NCBI RefSeq assembly: GCF_021532315.1
Contig: NZ_JAKGAO010000003.1
Span: 165,593-229,592 of the forward strand
DNA from: Paenibacillus tarimensis
Lineage (GTDB): Bacteria > Bacillota > Bacilli > Paenibacillales > Paenibacillaceae
Length of the DNA stretch: 64,000 nt
Direction: 5' to 3'
The notes beneath the pieces are model-generated. The model was not told where the DNA came from, did no database searches, and was given only the letters and a program-made list of their open reading frames with translations. The position numbers were made by a program, and so were the translations under genes. Each line of letters opens with the position of its first letter. Positions within the stretch are counted from its first letter, which is position 1. Positions 1 to 9,500 of this stretch are shown here, in pieces.

Positions 1-5
1 TGGTC

Positions 6-722
6 GTGAAATGGAAATTAATCCTGCAGTTATATTATTACCGGATTTTGTTTTTATTCGGGCTGAAGAGCGATGAGATTTATTATATCGGCGGCAGCGA
101 GGCGCTGCCACCGCCGCTTACCCGGGAGGAAGAAGAGTTCCTGCTGGCCAAATTGTCCTCCGGGGATACTGCCATTCGGGCGATTCTGATCGAACGGAAT
201 CTCCGCCTGGTCGTTTATATTGCCAGGAAATTCGAGAATACGGGCATCCACATCGAGGACCTGGTTTCCATTGGAGCGATTGGACTGATTAAAGCGGTGA
301 ATACCTTTGACCCGGAGAAGAAGATCAAGCTGGCAACCTATGCTTCCCGCTGTATCGAGAACGAGATCTTGATGTATCTGAGGCGCAACAGCAAGATTCG
401 CACCGAGGTTTCCTTCGATGAGCCGCTCAACATCGACTGGGATGGTAATGAACTGCTGCTGTCGGATGTGCTGGGGACCGAGAATGATACGATATACCGG
501 AATATTGAGGAGCAGGTGGACCGGAAGCTGCTGCACAAGGCGCTGGAGAAGCTCTCTGACCGGGAGCGGACGATTATGGAGCTGCGTTTCGGGCTGGCTG
601 ACGGCGAGGAGAAGACCCAGAAGGATGTGGCCGATCTGCTCGGCATTTCCCAGTCCTATATTTCCCGGCTGGAGAAACGGATTATCAAGCGTCTGCGCAA
701 GGAGTTTAACAAGATGGTATAG
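6..722 (+). CDS. sigE: RNA polymerase sporulation sigma factor SigE
   Basis: Mother-cell sigma factor of early sporulation, made as an inactive pro-protein whose N-terminal pro-sequence is removed by the SpoIIGA protease at the septum. The 238-residue product matches the family length (239 in B. subtilis). It has the hydrophobic pro-region ([13 protein letters not shown]), the conserved [10 protein letters not shown], a region 2 with [16 protein letters not shown] and [18 protein letters not shown], and a region 4 helix-turn-helix ending [20 protein letters not shown]. The GTG at position 6 is the first in-frame start visible; the in-frame codons before it continue to the window edge (a ?TG codon begins one base before the window), so the true start may lie one base outside. 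In relatives the protease gene spoIIGA sits directly upstream, and sigG follows as here. Identification is firm; only the start is open. Confidence 0.96.
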   Translation: MKWKLILQLYYYRILFLFGLKSDEIYYIGGSEALPPPLTREEEEFLLAKLSSGDTAIRAILIERNLRLVVYIARKFENTGIHIEDLVSIGAIGLIKAVNTFDPEKKIKLATYASRCIENEILMYLRRNSKIRTEVSFDEPLNIDWDGNELLLSDVLGTENDTIYRNIEEQVDRKLLHKALEKLSDRERTIMELRFGLADGEEKTQKDVADLLGISQSYISRLEKRIIKRLRKEFNKMV

Positions 723-736
723 CCTGCGCTCAGAAT

Positions 737-780
737 AACAGAAGGAGTATGGCAGCTGCCATACTCCTTCTGTTTGTTTT
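737..780 (+). terminator. sigE terminator
   Basis: A perfect 38-base palindrome (arms AACAGAAGGAGTATGGCAG and its complement, without a loop) begins 15 bases after the sigE stop and is followed by TGTTTGTTTT. It separates sigE transcription from sigG, which needs its own forespore promoter. Confidence 0.85.
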
Positions 781-977
781 GCAGTAAGTTAAAAACATTC
801 TGCCAGGGGGAAAACCGCTTGTCTGGCAAGGCTTCCGGCGGGGATTGAGGAACAAGCAAAGGAGAGACATGGGGTTGCTGATGAAAGCGATTGAAACCCA
901 GATGTGTCAAGCATTTTCCGGGTTTAATGGCCACTCTCGTGCTGTTCCCCGCGCATGCTCTGCTGCCTTGCGGGCTG

Positions 978-1006
978 GAATAAAAAAGAAGGCCAAGGGG
1001 ATAATG
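978..1006 (+). promoter_or_regulatory. candidate forespore (SigF/SigG-type) promoter for sigG
   Basis: GGGGATAATG at 997-1006 fits the SigF -10 pattern GGnnAnAnTR at every fixed position. GAATA at 978-982 resembles the forespore -35, 14 bases upstream (the usual gap is 15) or 17 bases from GATAATG if read as a SigG site. sigG is known to be transcribed by SigF and then by SigG itself, so a site here is expected. The rest of 723-1039 holds only the sigE terminator and no gene I can support. Assigned by eye, so moderate confidence. Confidence 0.4.
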
Positions 1007-1039
1007 TACATTAATGTTTCTCCTTGGGAGGTAATCACG

Positions 1040-1822
1040 TTGACCCGAAATAAAGTTGAGATCTGTGGAGTGGATACCGCTAAACTGCCCGTACTGACGA
1101 ATGCCGAGATGAGAGAACTGTTCACGGCACTGCAAACACGCAACGAGCTGGCAGCAAGAGAGAAATTAGTAAACGGCAACTTGCGGCTGGTGCTCAGTGT
1201 CATCCAGCGGTTCAATAACCGGGGCGAGTTTGTGGATGATCTGTTTCAAGTCGGCTGTATCGGGCTGATGAAGGCTATCGATAATTTTGATTTGGGACAG
1301 AACGTCAAATTCTCTACATACGCAGTCCCGATGATTATTGGGGAAATCCGCCGTTATTTGCGTGACAACAATCCGATCCGTGTATCCAGAAGTCTTAGGG
1401 ATATCGCCTATAAAGCACTTCAGGTCAGGGACAGCCTGACCAACCAGAATTCCCGCGAGCCGACGATCTTTGAAATCTCCGAAGCGCTGAATGTGCCAAA
1501 GGAGGATGTGGTCTTCGCTCTTGATGCCATTCAAGACCCTGTATCGCTGTTTGAACCGATCTATCATGACGGAGGAGATCCCATCTATGTGATGGACCAG
1601 ATCAGTGATGATAAGAATAAGGATGTATCCTGGATTGAGGAAATTGCCCTCCGGGAGGCTATGCATAAGCTCGGCGACCGGGAGAAAATGATTTTATCGA
1701 TGCGTTTTTTTGAGGGGAAAACCCAAATGGAAGTGGCCGATGAAATCGGCATATCGCAGGCGCAGGTTTCCAGACTTGAGAAGTCAGCCATCCAGCAAAT
1801 GCAAAAGCATGTAAAAACGTGA
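1040..1822 (+). CDS. sigG: RNA polymerase sporulation sigma factor SigG
   Basis: Late forespore sigma factor that drives genes for DNA protection and germination. The start is TTG at 1040, preceded by GGGAGGT at a good distance; it gives 260 residues, the same as B. subtilis SigG, and begins LTRNKVEICGVDT, the family N-terminus. The frame stays open upstream to 845, but that extension has no family counterpart. Visible landmarks are REKLVNGNLRLVLSVIQRFN, VGCIGLMKAIDNFDL, the region 2 helix PMIIGEIRRYLRDNNPIRVS, and region 4 with KTQMEVADEIGISQAQVSRL. It follows sigE in the same orientation, as in other spore formers, but a strong terminator lies between them, so the two are expressed separately. 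Confidence 0.96.
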   Translation: MTRNKVEICGVDTAKLPVLTNAEMRELFTALQTRNELAAREKLVNGNLRLVLSVIQRFNNRGEFVDDLFQVGCIGLMKAIDNFDLGQNVKFSTYAVPMIIGEIRRYLRDNNPIRVSRSLRDIAYKALQVRDSLTNQNSREPTIFEISEALNVPKEDVVFALDAIQDPVSLFEPIYHDGGDPIYVMDQISDDKNKDVSWIEEIALREAMHKLGDREKMILSMRFFEGKTQMEVADEIGISQAQVSRLEKSAIQQMQKHVKT

Positions 1823-1858
1823 GCAACAGGCGGCACGGCCGCATTTCGCTCACCCGAA

Positions 1859-1899
1859 GCTCCTCCGTCCTCTTGGACGGCGGAGCCGTTTACTTTTTT
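1859..1899 (+). terminator. sigG terminator
   Basis: GCTCCTCCGTCC, a TCTT loop and GGACGGCGGAGC form a strong GC hairpin, followed after a short CGTTTA by a run of T. It lies 37 bases after the sigG stop. Confidence 0.8.
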
Positions 1900-2010
1900 C
1901 AACTGTCAAATTTAAGATGCTAGGGGCATATGCCGCAGATTGATCATATAGTATATAGAGGGAAATTAGGAACATACCCAATCTTTGATGCGGGGCTGGT
2001 GGCGGCATTG

Positions 2011-2283
2011 GTGAAAATATCTGATTTTCAAACGAAGGACGTCATCAATATCGTGGACGGCAGGAAGCTCGGCCAGATCAGTGACCTGGAGCTTGACTTA
2101 AGGCAGGGGCGGATTGACTCAATCGTGGTGCCGAATTATACGAAGTTTTTCGGTCTGTTCGGCGGAGGTACGGAAGTGGTTATCCCTTGGCGGAATATTG
2201 TTAAGATCGGAACGGACGTTGTCCTTGTACGGCTTGATGATACGAAGGCTTACCGGCAGGATGATGAACAAGCCGCACGCTGA
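2011..2283 (+). CDS. ylmC: YlmC/YmxH family sporulation protein (PRC-barrel)
   Basis: Small PRC-barrel protein of the YlmC/YmxH family, found beside sigG in many spore formers; its biochemical role is not established. The core reads VKISDFQTKDVINIVDG, GQISDLELDL and TEVVIPWRNIVKIGTDVVLV, which is the complete barrel. Family members begin directly at the equivalent of VKISDFQ, so GTG at 2011 (or TTG at 2008) is preferred and gives 90 residues. An ATG at 1930 in the same frame would add 27 residues without family counterpart, although an AGGGG lies close before it. The start is therefore uncertain by up to 81 bases, the identity is not. Confidence 0.85.
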   Translation: MKISDFQTKDVINIVDGRKLGQISDLELDLRQGRIDSIVVPNYTKFFGLFGGGTEVVIPWRNIVKIGTDVVLVRLDDTKAYRQDDEQAAR

Positions 2284-2346
2284 CGGGAACAGCTGCTCGC
2301 CGCCGCAGCGATCCTGTGGTACACTGGGCAGGAGGTGATGTTCGAT

Positions 2347-3195
2347 ATGGAGCCTTTTGTACGCCAAACTAATGATGGTGAGCCATCCTTACATATGCTG
2401 CAGAGATGGATCGAGGAAGTGCCGGGGCTTACCGCTGGTATAACCGGCCGTGAGGGGGGCGTTAGCGGAGAGCCGTGGCGTTCGCTGAACTGCGCCTTCC
2501 ACGTCGGTGATGAGCCGGAAGCAGTCATCCGCAACCGGAGGCTGGTAACCGATGCGCTGGGCTGGCCGCTTGATGCCTGGACATGTGCCGAGCAGGTGCA
2601 TGGGACGGCTGTTTTTCGGGTAATGGAGAAGGATAAGGGCAGCGGATCGCTCAACCGGGAGTCGGCTATACCTGACTCGGATGCGATTATGACGGATGTC
2701 CCCGGTGTTCTGCTTGCTTCGTTCTACGCGGACTGTGTACCGCTCTTCTTCCTCGATCCTGTAAACCATGCGGTAGCGCTTGCCCATGCCGGCTGGAAAG
2801 GGACTGTCGGGGAGATCGCCCGGAATACGATAGCGGCTATGTCTTCGGCCTATGGCACAGATCCGGCTTCACTCCGGTGTGCGATTGGCCCTTCGATAGG
2901 CGCCTGCTGCTATGAGGTGTATGGACCGGTAAAGGATCAGATAGTGGAAGCGGCAAGCCGCCTGTCACAGGAAGCCGGCGTGTCTATGGACGCATTGGTC
3001 ACAGTGGAAGGTAATGAGACCGCAAGGGTTAACTTGAAAGAAATAAACCGACAGATTATGATAAAAGAAGGAATATTGGCGACGAACATCGAAATAACGA
3101 AGCAGTGCACAGGCTGCCTTACCGGAGAGTTTTATTCCCATCGCGTTGAACAGGGAAGGGCAGGGCGAATGGCCAGCTTTATCGGGTTTGCGTAA
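2347..3195 (+). CDS. pgeF: peptidoglycan editing factor PgeF (YlmD, multicopper-oxidase-like fold)
   Basis: Member of the PgeF/YfiH/YlmD family (formerly called laccase domain or polyphenol oxidase), whose E. coli member removes L-Ser wrongly built into peptidoglycan precursors. The conserved metal-site and active-site segments are present: CAEQVHG, SFYADCVPLFFLDP, AHAGWKGT, GPSIGACCYEV and a C-terminal KQCTGCLTGEFYSHR. The ATG at 2347 is chosen because GGAGGTG at 2331-2337 stands 9 bases before it; the ATG at 2338 would overlap the ribosome site. This gives 282 residues, the family length. It lies between ylmC and ylmE, as in other Firmicutes. Confidence 0.92.
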   Translation: MEPFVRQTNDGEPSLHMLQRWIEEVPGLTAGITGREGGVSGEPWRSLNCAFHVGDEPEAVIRNRRLVTDALGWPLDAWTCAEQVHGTAVFRVMEKDKGSGSLNRESAIPDSDAIMTDVPGVLLASFYADCVPLFFLDPVNHAVALAHAGWKGTVGEIARNTIAAMSSAYGTDPASLRCAIGPSIGACCYEVYGPVKDQIVEAASRLSQEAGVSMDALVTVEGNETARVNLKEINRQIMIKEGILATNIEITKQCTGCLTGEFYSHRVEQGRAGRMASFIGFA

Positions 3196-3214
3196 GGAGA
3201 GGTGAGAGGAACCA

Positions 3215-3937
3215 TTGTCAGCAGCTGACAGACTTCGTGAAGTAGACCGCCGGATCACAGAGGCATGTGAACGCAGCGGGCGGGAACGCTCGGAGGTCGG
3301 CGTGATAGCCGTTACCAAATATGTGTCGGCTCCCGCTGTTTTTGAGGTGCTGCGCACCGGTTTAAAGCATCTGGGGGAGAACCGCTGGCAGAATGCCGAG
3401 AGCAAGTGGCGGGCGGTAGAGGAAGCATCCGGAAGCGATCCGGATATCGGACAAGCGGTGTGGCATTTTATAGGATCGCTGCAGACGAACAAAGTGAAAG
3501 AAGTAGTGGGAAGGTTTACATACATCCATTCGCTGGACAGGCTCTCGCTAGCCAAAGCGATCGACAAGCAGGCTGGACAGCTGGGGATTCGTGTTCCTTG
3601 TTTCGTGCAGGTCAATGTATCCGGAGAGGATTCCAAGCACGGCCTTGCGCCCGGCGGGCTCGAGGATTTCGTTCGGCAGATTGCCGACTTTCAGCATCTC
3701 GAGGTAGCGGGGCTGATGACGATGGCCCCTTATGAAGCAGAGCCGGAGGCGACACGGCCGGTGTTCCGGGGGCTTCGGGAGCTGCGGGACAAGCTCAATG
3801 CAAGCGGGTTGCTGTCCTATGAAGTGAAGCATTTATCCATGGGGATGTCGAATGATTTTGATATCGCGGTGGAGGAAGGAGCTACCTGGCTCAGGCTTGG
3901 GAGTATTCTCGTAGGGAAAGAGGAGGGTGTACAATGA
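3215..3937 (+). CDS. ylmE: YggS family pyridoxal phosphate homeostasis protein (YlmE)
   Basis: PLP-binding protein of the YggS/PROSC family, with an alanine-racemase-like barrel but no known enzyme activity; it buffers free pyridoxal phosphate. The PLP lysine lies in GVIAVTKYVSA, and other family segments are LGENRWQNAESKW, WHFIGSLQTNKVK, VQVNVSGEDSKHGL, GLMTMAPY and LSMGMSNDFDIAVEEGATWL. Translation starts at TTG 3215 after a GAGAGGTGAGAGGA purine stretch. The stop overlaps the sepF start (ATGA), so the two are translationally coupled. 240 residues is normal for the family. Confidence 0.93.
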   Translation: MSAADRLREVDRRITEACERSGRERSEVGVIAVTKYVSAPAVFEVLRTGLKHLGENRWQNAESKWRAVEEASGSDPDIGQAVWHFIGSLQTNKVKEVVGRFTYIHSLDRLSLAKAIDKQAGQLGIRVPCFVQVNVSGEDSKHGLAPGGLEDFVRQIADFQHLEVAGLMTMAPYEAEPEATRPVFRGLRELRDKLNASGLLSYEVKHLSMGMSNDFDIAVEEGATWLRLGSILVGKEEGVQ

Positions 3938-4401
3938 GTGTGATGAACCGGTTTATGAATTTCCTTGGTCTGCAGGAGGAAGAGGAGATTATCGAGCGCG
4001 AACGCCAGCTGGAACGAAATCAGAACCAGCAGGACGCTGAGCAGGAAATTGAAACCCCGGCATTCGAGCAGCGTAAGAATATGAAAGGGGCTAACGTCGT
4101 CAGCATCCACTCACAGAAGAATGTACGTGTTGTTCTGAATGAGCCCCGCTCCTACGACGAAGCTCAGGAGATTGCGGACCACCTTCGCAGCAGGCGATCG
4201 GTTATCGTCAATCTGCAGCGGGTCCGCAAGGAGCATGCTGTGCGTATTGTCGATTTCCTTAGCGGCACGGTCTACGCGCTGAATGGCAGTATCTCGAAGC
4301 TGGGCCCGAACATCTTTTTATGCACGCCCGATTCCGTCGAAATCCAAGGCTCTATTACAGATATACTGGCGGACGACCCGAACTACAATCAAATGAGGTG
4401 A
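3934..4401 (+). CDS. sepF: cell division protein SepF
   Basis: SepF binds the C-terminus of FtsZ, bundles its filaments and anchors the ring to the membrane. The 155-residue protein has the expected plan: an N-terminal amphipathic membrane-binding helix ([13 protein letters not shown]), an acidic glutamine-rich linker to about residue 55, and the conserved core from [19 protein letters not shown] through [20 protein letters not shown] and [11 protein letters not shown]. Its ATG overlaps the ylmE stop by four bases, and ylmG follows after four bases. Confidence 0.96.
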   Translation: MSVMNRFMNFLGLQEEEEIIERERQLERNQNQQDAEQEIETPAFEQRKNMKGANVVSIHSQKNVRVVLNEPRSYDEAQEIADHLRSRRSVIVNLQRVRKEHAVRIVDFLSGTVYALNGSISKLGPNIFLCTPDSVEIQGSITDILADDPNYNQMR

Positions 4402-4405
4402 CTTA

Positions 4406-4678
4406 GTGAATCAAATTGCAGAATTTATCTGGCGAGCACAAGAAATCTATTCGTTTATTATAATAGCCTACATCCTGCTGTCGTGGCTTCCGAATGCCCG
4501 TGAGAGCTTCATTGGCGAGTTTCTTGGTAAGCTGGTTGAACCTTACCTGGCGCCGTTCCGGCGTATCATTCCGCCAATCGGCGGCATGCTGGATATCTCT
4601 CCCATCATCGCACTCTTCGCCCTGCGCTTCATCGCAGCGGGTTTGATTGCGGTCATCAGGTTTTTCGTAGGCGGTTAG
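4406..4678 (+). CDS. ylmG: YggT family membrane protein (YlmG)
   Basis: Small membrane protein of the YggT/YlmG family, linked by gene neighbourhood and plastid homologues to division and membrane organisation. It has two hydrophobic segments, roughly residues 12-28 and 62-88, joined by the family loop [28 protein letters not shown] (seen at residues 23-50). A single YggT repeat of 90 residues is normal for Gram-positive bacteria. The GTG at 4406 lies four bases after the sepF stop, with GAGGTGA just before it, so it is likely coupled to sepF. Confidence 0.92.
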   Translation: MNQIAEFIWRAQEIYSFIIIAYILLSWLPNARESFIGEFLGKLVEPYLAPFRRIIPPIGGMLDISPIIALFALRFIAAGLIAVIRFFVGG

Positions 4679-4679
4679 G

Positions 4680-5465
4680 ATGAGCAATCACGAAATATAC
4701 ACGCATTTCCATCCCGATGAGCGGGCTTTTGTCGATAAGGCGATGGAATGGGTTGAACGGGCGGCGGTAGGTCACGAGGACCGCCGTACGGATTTCCTCG
4801 ATCCGAGGCAGTCTTTTATTCTCACCACCCTTGTCAACAGAGAACCGGACGCCCTGCTTCGTCTAGAAGGCGGCTATCCGGAGGCGGAACGGAAGCGTGC
4901 GATTATTGTGCCTGCCTACCGGGATCCCGAATATGAGCCGGCGGGCATTGTGGTACTGGCAGTCCGTTCAGGCGACAACCGCCACCTGGAACTGGATCAC
5001 GGCGATTACATGGGTGCGATACTCGGCCTTGGCATTAAACGGGATGTGATCGGCGATATTCATGTGCATGAGGATGGCTGTCATTGTCTGGTGACAGAGG
5101 AGTTTGCGGATTTTCTTAATATACATCTGCGGCAAGTACACCGGGTTCATGTCCTGACGGACATTCTTCCGATCGATCAACTGAGGGCGGTTAAACCGGA
5201 TTTGGAGGAAATGAACTTTACGGTGGCTTCTTTGCGTCTTGACGGGATATGCAGTGACGTTTACCGGATCAGCCGGGCCAAAATCGTCGATCCGATCCGG
5301 GCCGGACGCTGCCGGGTGAACTGGAAGGTAACCGAAGATCCGTCCGCACAGCTGCGCGAGGGCGATATCATATCCTTCCACGGTCTCGGCAGGTTTAAGA
5401 TCCTGGCCGTGGAAGGGCAGACGAAAAAAGGCAGAACCAGGGTAAAGGTCGGAAAGTTTATTTAG
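4680..5465 (+). CDS. ylmH: YlmH family RNA-binding protein (S4 domain)
   Basis: S4-domain RNA-binding protein; in B. subtilis YlmH acts on stalled ribosomes with obstructed peptidyl-tRNA. The 261-residue protein has an N-terminal region starting with HFHPDERAFVDKA, a middle domain (GIKRDVIGDIHV), and a C-terminal S4 domain at about residues 184-245 (ASLRLDGICSDVYRISRAK, then LREGDIISFHGLGRFKI). It begins one base after the ylmG stop and is the last gene of the tightly packed run before a 150-base gap ahead of divIVA. Confidence 0.93.
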   Translation: MSNHEIYTHFHPDERAFVDKAMEWVERAAVGHEDRRTDFLDPRQSFILTTLVNREPDALLRLEGGYPEAERKRAIIVPAYRDPEYEPAGIVVLAVRSGDNRHLELDHGDYMGAILGLGIKRDVIGDIHVHEDGCHCLVTEEFADFLNIHLRQVHRVHVLTDILPIDQLRAVKPDLEEMNFTVASLRLDGICSDVYRISRAKIVDPIRAGRCRVNWKVTEDPSAQLREGDIISFHGLGRFKILAVEGQTKKGRTRVKVGKFI

Positions 5466-5615
5466 AACCGGTCTTCACCACATGATTTCTCCCATACTGT
5501 CTGACGTAAAAATTATAATGAAATTGACTTCATGTGCAGGAATTTGGATGGTTCTGTCGAATCCCTCCTTATATAATCTGCAGCCTAAACCGTCACTCAT
5601 ATAGGAGGTGCGCCA

Positions 5616-6113
5616 ATGCCGTTAACGCCATTGGACATACATAACAAAGAATTCGGGCGCCGACTGCGCGGCTACGATGAAGATGAGGTCAACGAATTTC
5701 TGGATCAGGTGATCAAGGATTACGAGGCGCTTATCCGTGAGAATAAGGAGCTTCAGAATCAGGTGCTGAACCTTCAGGAGAAGCTGAATCACTTCGCTAA
5801 TATCGAGGAGACGCTTAGCAAGACGATCATCGTGGCCCAGGAGGCCGCTGATGAAGTCAAGAACAACTCCAAGAAGGAAGCGCAGCTGATCGTTAAGGAA
5901 GCCGAGAAGAATGCGGACCGGATCATCAATGAAGCTTTGTCCAAATCACGCAAGGTTGCTCTTGAGGTGGAGGAGCTCAAGAAGCAGGCGTCTATCTACA
6001 GAGCCCGCTTCAAAACACTGGTGGAGGCGCAGCTTGATCTGCTGAGTAACGAAGGCTGGGATTCACTCGAAGGTGAAGCACCGCGCCGCCGTGAGGCAAT
6101 TGAGCAGGACTAG
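5616..6113 (+). CDS. divIVA: cell division initiation protein DivIVA
   Basis: Curvature-sensing coiled-coil protein that collects at poles and septa and recruits division-site, chromosome-anchoring or wall-growth factors. The 165-residue product starts with the conserved membrane-binding head MPLTPLDIHNKEFGRRLRGY, then DEDEVNEFLDQVIKDYE, followed by a long coiled coil rich in E, K, L and N to about residue 145. A GGAGGTGC ribosome site precedes the ATG. The 150-base upstream gap contains a TATAAT at 5573-5578, but I see no convincing -35 at the right distance. Confidence 0.95.
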   Translation: MPLTPLDIHNKEFGRRLRGYDEDEVNEFLDQVIKDYEALIRENKELQNQVLNLQEKLNHFANIEETLSKTIIVAQEAADEVKNNSKKEAQLIVKEAEKNADRIINEALSKSRKVALEVEELKKQASIYRARFKTLVEAQLDLLSNEGWDSLEGEAPRRREAIEQD

Positions 6114-6142
6114 GTCATGGGGCGTACGGCTGCACAGCCAGG

Positions 6143-6172
6143 TTGACAAACGGGTATCCGAACGCGTATAAC
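6143..6172 (+). promoter_or_regulatory. SigA-type promoter of the ileS T-box transcript
   Basis: TTGACA (6143-6148), an 18-base spacer and TATAAC (6167-6172) lie just upstream of the T-box leader. The -35 is a perfect consensus match and transcription should start near 6180. Confidence 0.75.
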
Positions 6173-6184
6173 TATAGTATTGAT

Positions 6185-6512
6185 CGGCACTATGCGACAA
6201 TTGAATGACATCTATCATCTTCGTTGACGGGAACAAGTAAGCCGCAGCCCTGTCCCTCAGAGAGCCGGTAACCGCTGAAAGCCGGCGTTCAGACTGCAGC
6301 CGAATATCATCCCCGAGAAGCTCCGCCGAACCGTAAGTAAGTGGAGCCGGCTATCCACCGTTACCGGGAATGCGGGCAGTTGATGCCTGCGGCTAAGGAG
6401 CTGTTGTTCATAGCCGGGTTCGCACAGGCTTTCAATGTGCGCCGGACGAACAGCGGAATTAGGGTGGTATCGCGAGTTCAAGCTCGTCCCTTATCAGGGG
6501 CGGGCTTTTTTT
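6185..6512 (+). promoter_or_regulatory. T-box leader (isoleucine) upstream of ileS
   Basis: A T-box riboswitch senses uncharged tRNA by pairing its anticodon with a specifier codon and its free NCCA end with the T-box. The T-box core AGGGTGGTATCGCGAG lies at 6461-6476; it differs by one base from the usual GGTGGTACCGCG. It is followed by the terminator hairpin GCTCGTCCC TTATCA GGGGCGGGC with seven T, ending at 6512. Upstream, GAACAAGTAAG near 6230 is typical of stem I, and tandem ATC triplets at 6306-6311 in an AATATCATC context are the likely isoleucine specifier. The gene directly downstream is ileS, which fits. The specifier position is an inference; the T-box and terminator are clear. Confidence 0.92.
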
Positions 6513-6548
6513 GTATGATAATTCAGGATACGGGAGTGAGCCAAAAGC

Positions 6549-9500
6549 ATGGAACGCGTAGACGTAAAAGAAAAGGCAAGGGCGCGTGAGTCCAGAATAT
6601 TGGAAAAGTGGAGACAGGAAGACACCTTCAAGGCTTCAATAGAGAACCGTGAGGGCCATCCGCATTTTGTCTTCTACGAAGGGCCGCCGACGGCTAATGG
6701 CGCGCCGCATATCGGCCACGTGCTCGGGCGGGTGATCAAGGATTTTATCTGCCGCTATAAGACGATGTCCGGTTATAAGGTGCTGCGTAAGGCCGGTTGG
6801 GATACGCACGGCCTTCCGGTCGAGCTTGGAGTGGAGAAGCAGCTCGGCATTTCGGGCAAGCAGGAGATTGAGAATTACGGGGTTGAAGCCTTCGTAAACA
6901 AGTGCAAGGACAGTGTCTTTGAATATGAGCGCCAATGGCGCGAGCTGACGGAAGCAATCGCATACTGGACCGACATGGATAATCCGTATATTACGCTTAA
7001 GAACAGCTACATCGAGAGCGTGTGGCATATACTGTCCACCATTCATAAGAAAGGTCTGCTGTACCGTGGACACCGGGTAAGCCCGTACTGTCCGGACTGC
7101 CAGACGACCTTGAGCTCCCATGAGGTAGCTCAAGGCTATGAAGATGTGAAGGATCTGAGCGCGACGGTCAAGTTCAAGCTTGCGACTGGCGAATCGATTT
7201 TGGCCTGGACGACAACTCCATGGACACTTCCGTCGAATGTGGCCCTTGCTGTGAATCCGGAGCTTGCTTATGTAAAGGTGAAGAAGGGCGGAGAAACTTA
7301 TATTGTTGCTGAGGCGCTGGCGGAAAGCGTGATGAAGGAGGACTTCGAGATTATTTCCAGTCTAAAGGGCTCGGAACTCGTTGGCCTGTCTTATGAACCG
7401 CCATTCCGCTACGTATCGGTCGAGAAGGGGCATATCGTCATAGCCGGCGATTTTGTCAGCGATACCAGCGGTACTGGTATTGTTCATATTGCGCCTGCGC
7501 ACGGCGAGGATGACTACCGCGTCTGCCGTCAGAACGGCATCAGCATGCTGAGTGTTGTGAACAGCGAAGGCAAGTATACGGCTGAAGTTACGGACCTGGC
7601 AGGCCGTTTCGTTAAAGACTGCGATGTCGATATCGTAAAAATGCTCAGCGAGCGCGGGCTGCTGTTCTCGAAGGAGCGCTATGAGCACAGTTATCCGTTC
7701 TGCTGGCGCTGTAAATCACCGCTGCTCTATTACGCAACGGAGAGCTGGTTTATTGAAACGACTGCGGTTAAGGATCAGCTGATCGCCAATAATAATGGGG
7801 TAGACTGGTATCCAGGCCATATCCGTGAAGGCCGCTTCGGCAAATTCCTTGAGGATTTGGTCGACTGGAATATCAGCCGGAACAGGTACTGGGGCACGCC
7901 GCTTAATGTGTGGGTGTGTAACACATGTAAAGGCGAATATGCGCCGGAGAGCCTTGCTGATCTCAGAGCACGTGCAGTCGGACCGGTTGCCGAGGATTTG
8001 GAGCTTCACAAGCCTTATGTGGATGAAGTGCATTTGAATTGTCCGCACTGTGACAGCGGCGTCATGACACGGACCTCTGAAGTAATCGATGTATGGTTCG
8101 ACAGCGGCTCCATGCCATTCGCACAGTACCATCAGCCGTTTGAAAATGAGGAGCTGTTCGCTTCCCAATACCCTGCTGATATGATTTGCGAGGGCATCGA
8201 CCAGACGCGCGGCTGGTTCTTCAGCCTGCTGGCCGTATCGACCCTGTATAACGGTAAAGCGCCTTACAAGGCTGTTATATCGACAGGGCATATTCTGGAT
8301 GAGAATGGTCAGAAGATGTCCAAGTCCAAGGGCAATGTAATCGACCCGTGGGAAATTATCAACGAGTATGGAACGGATGCTTTCCGCTGGGCCCTGCTTT
8401 CGGATAGTGCACCGTGGAACAGCAAGCGGTTCTCGCGGGGGATTGTAGCAGAAGCGAAGTCGAAGGTAATCGACACGATTGTCAACACACATGCATTCTA
8501 TGCGCTGTATGCTTCCATTGACGGATTTGACCCGGCACAGCATCCGCATGCAAGATCAGGCAACAAGCTGGACCGTTGGATTCTATCGCGTTTGAACAGC
8601 CTGATCAAGCTGGTGGCTAAGGGGCTGGATGCGAACGACTTCCTTAACCCGGCGAAGGCGATCGAGGGCTTTGTAGATGAAATGAGCAACTGGTATATCC
8701 GCCGTTCCCGTGACCGCTTCTGGGGAAGCGGCTTGACAGAGGATAAAGTGTTTGCTTATCAGACGCTTCGTACAGTGCTGCTGACATTGTCGCGGATTAT
8801 CGCTCCGTATGCGCCGCTTATTGCCGAGGATGTATATGGCAATCTTGGCGGAGGCAGGAGCGTCCACCTGGACGATTATCCGAAAGCGGATGAAGCTGTA
8901 ATTGACCTGACGCTGGAGCGGGATATGGAAACAGCGCGCCAGATCGTCGAGCTTGCCCGCAATGTCCGGAATGAGTCGGCGATTAAGACAAGACAGCCGC
9001 TCTCCGAGCTCATTGTCTCGCTGGACAGGGATTTCGACCTGACGGACTACGAAGCGATTATTAAGGACGAGATCAACGTAAAGACAATTGTAATCGAAAG
9101 CAGCGACAGCGGCTTTGTAGATTTTACCTTCAAGCTGAATTTGAAGGTGGCCGGCAAGAAATACGGCAAGCAGGTCGGTCCGATTCAGGGCCATCTCAAA
9201 TCACTTTCACCGGATGAGACACGTGAGGCTGTCCAGAAAGGCGGCTTAACGTTCACGACTGCCGAAGGTGAGCGGCTGGAGATCAGCATGGATGAGCTAC
9301 TGGTTGAGAAGCAGGCAAAATCCGGCTTCGCGTCAGCCTCCGGTTATCAGCTGACTGTTGCCCTTAACACCGATATCACTCCTGAGCTGGAGCAGGAAGG
9401 ATGGGTGCGGGAGGTTATCCGTGCCGTTCAGGATACCCGCAAGAAGCTTGATCTGCCTATCGAGAAGCGCGTGCATGTCACGCTGGACGTGGACAATGAG

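Noticed and set aside
845..1039. N-terminal extension of SigG from an earlier start
   Set aside because: The extra 65 codons have no counterpart in the family, overlap the candidate forespore promoter, and the TTG at 1040 has a perfect ribosome site.
6341..6589. Reading frames inside the T-box leader
   Set aside because: The region is fully explained by the T-box and terminator, and the frames have no ribosome sites.
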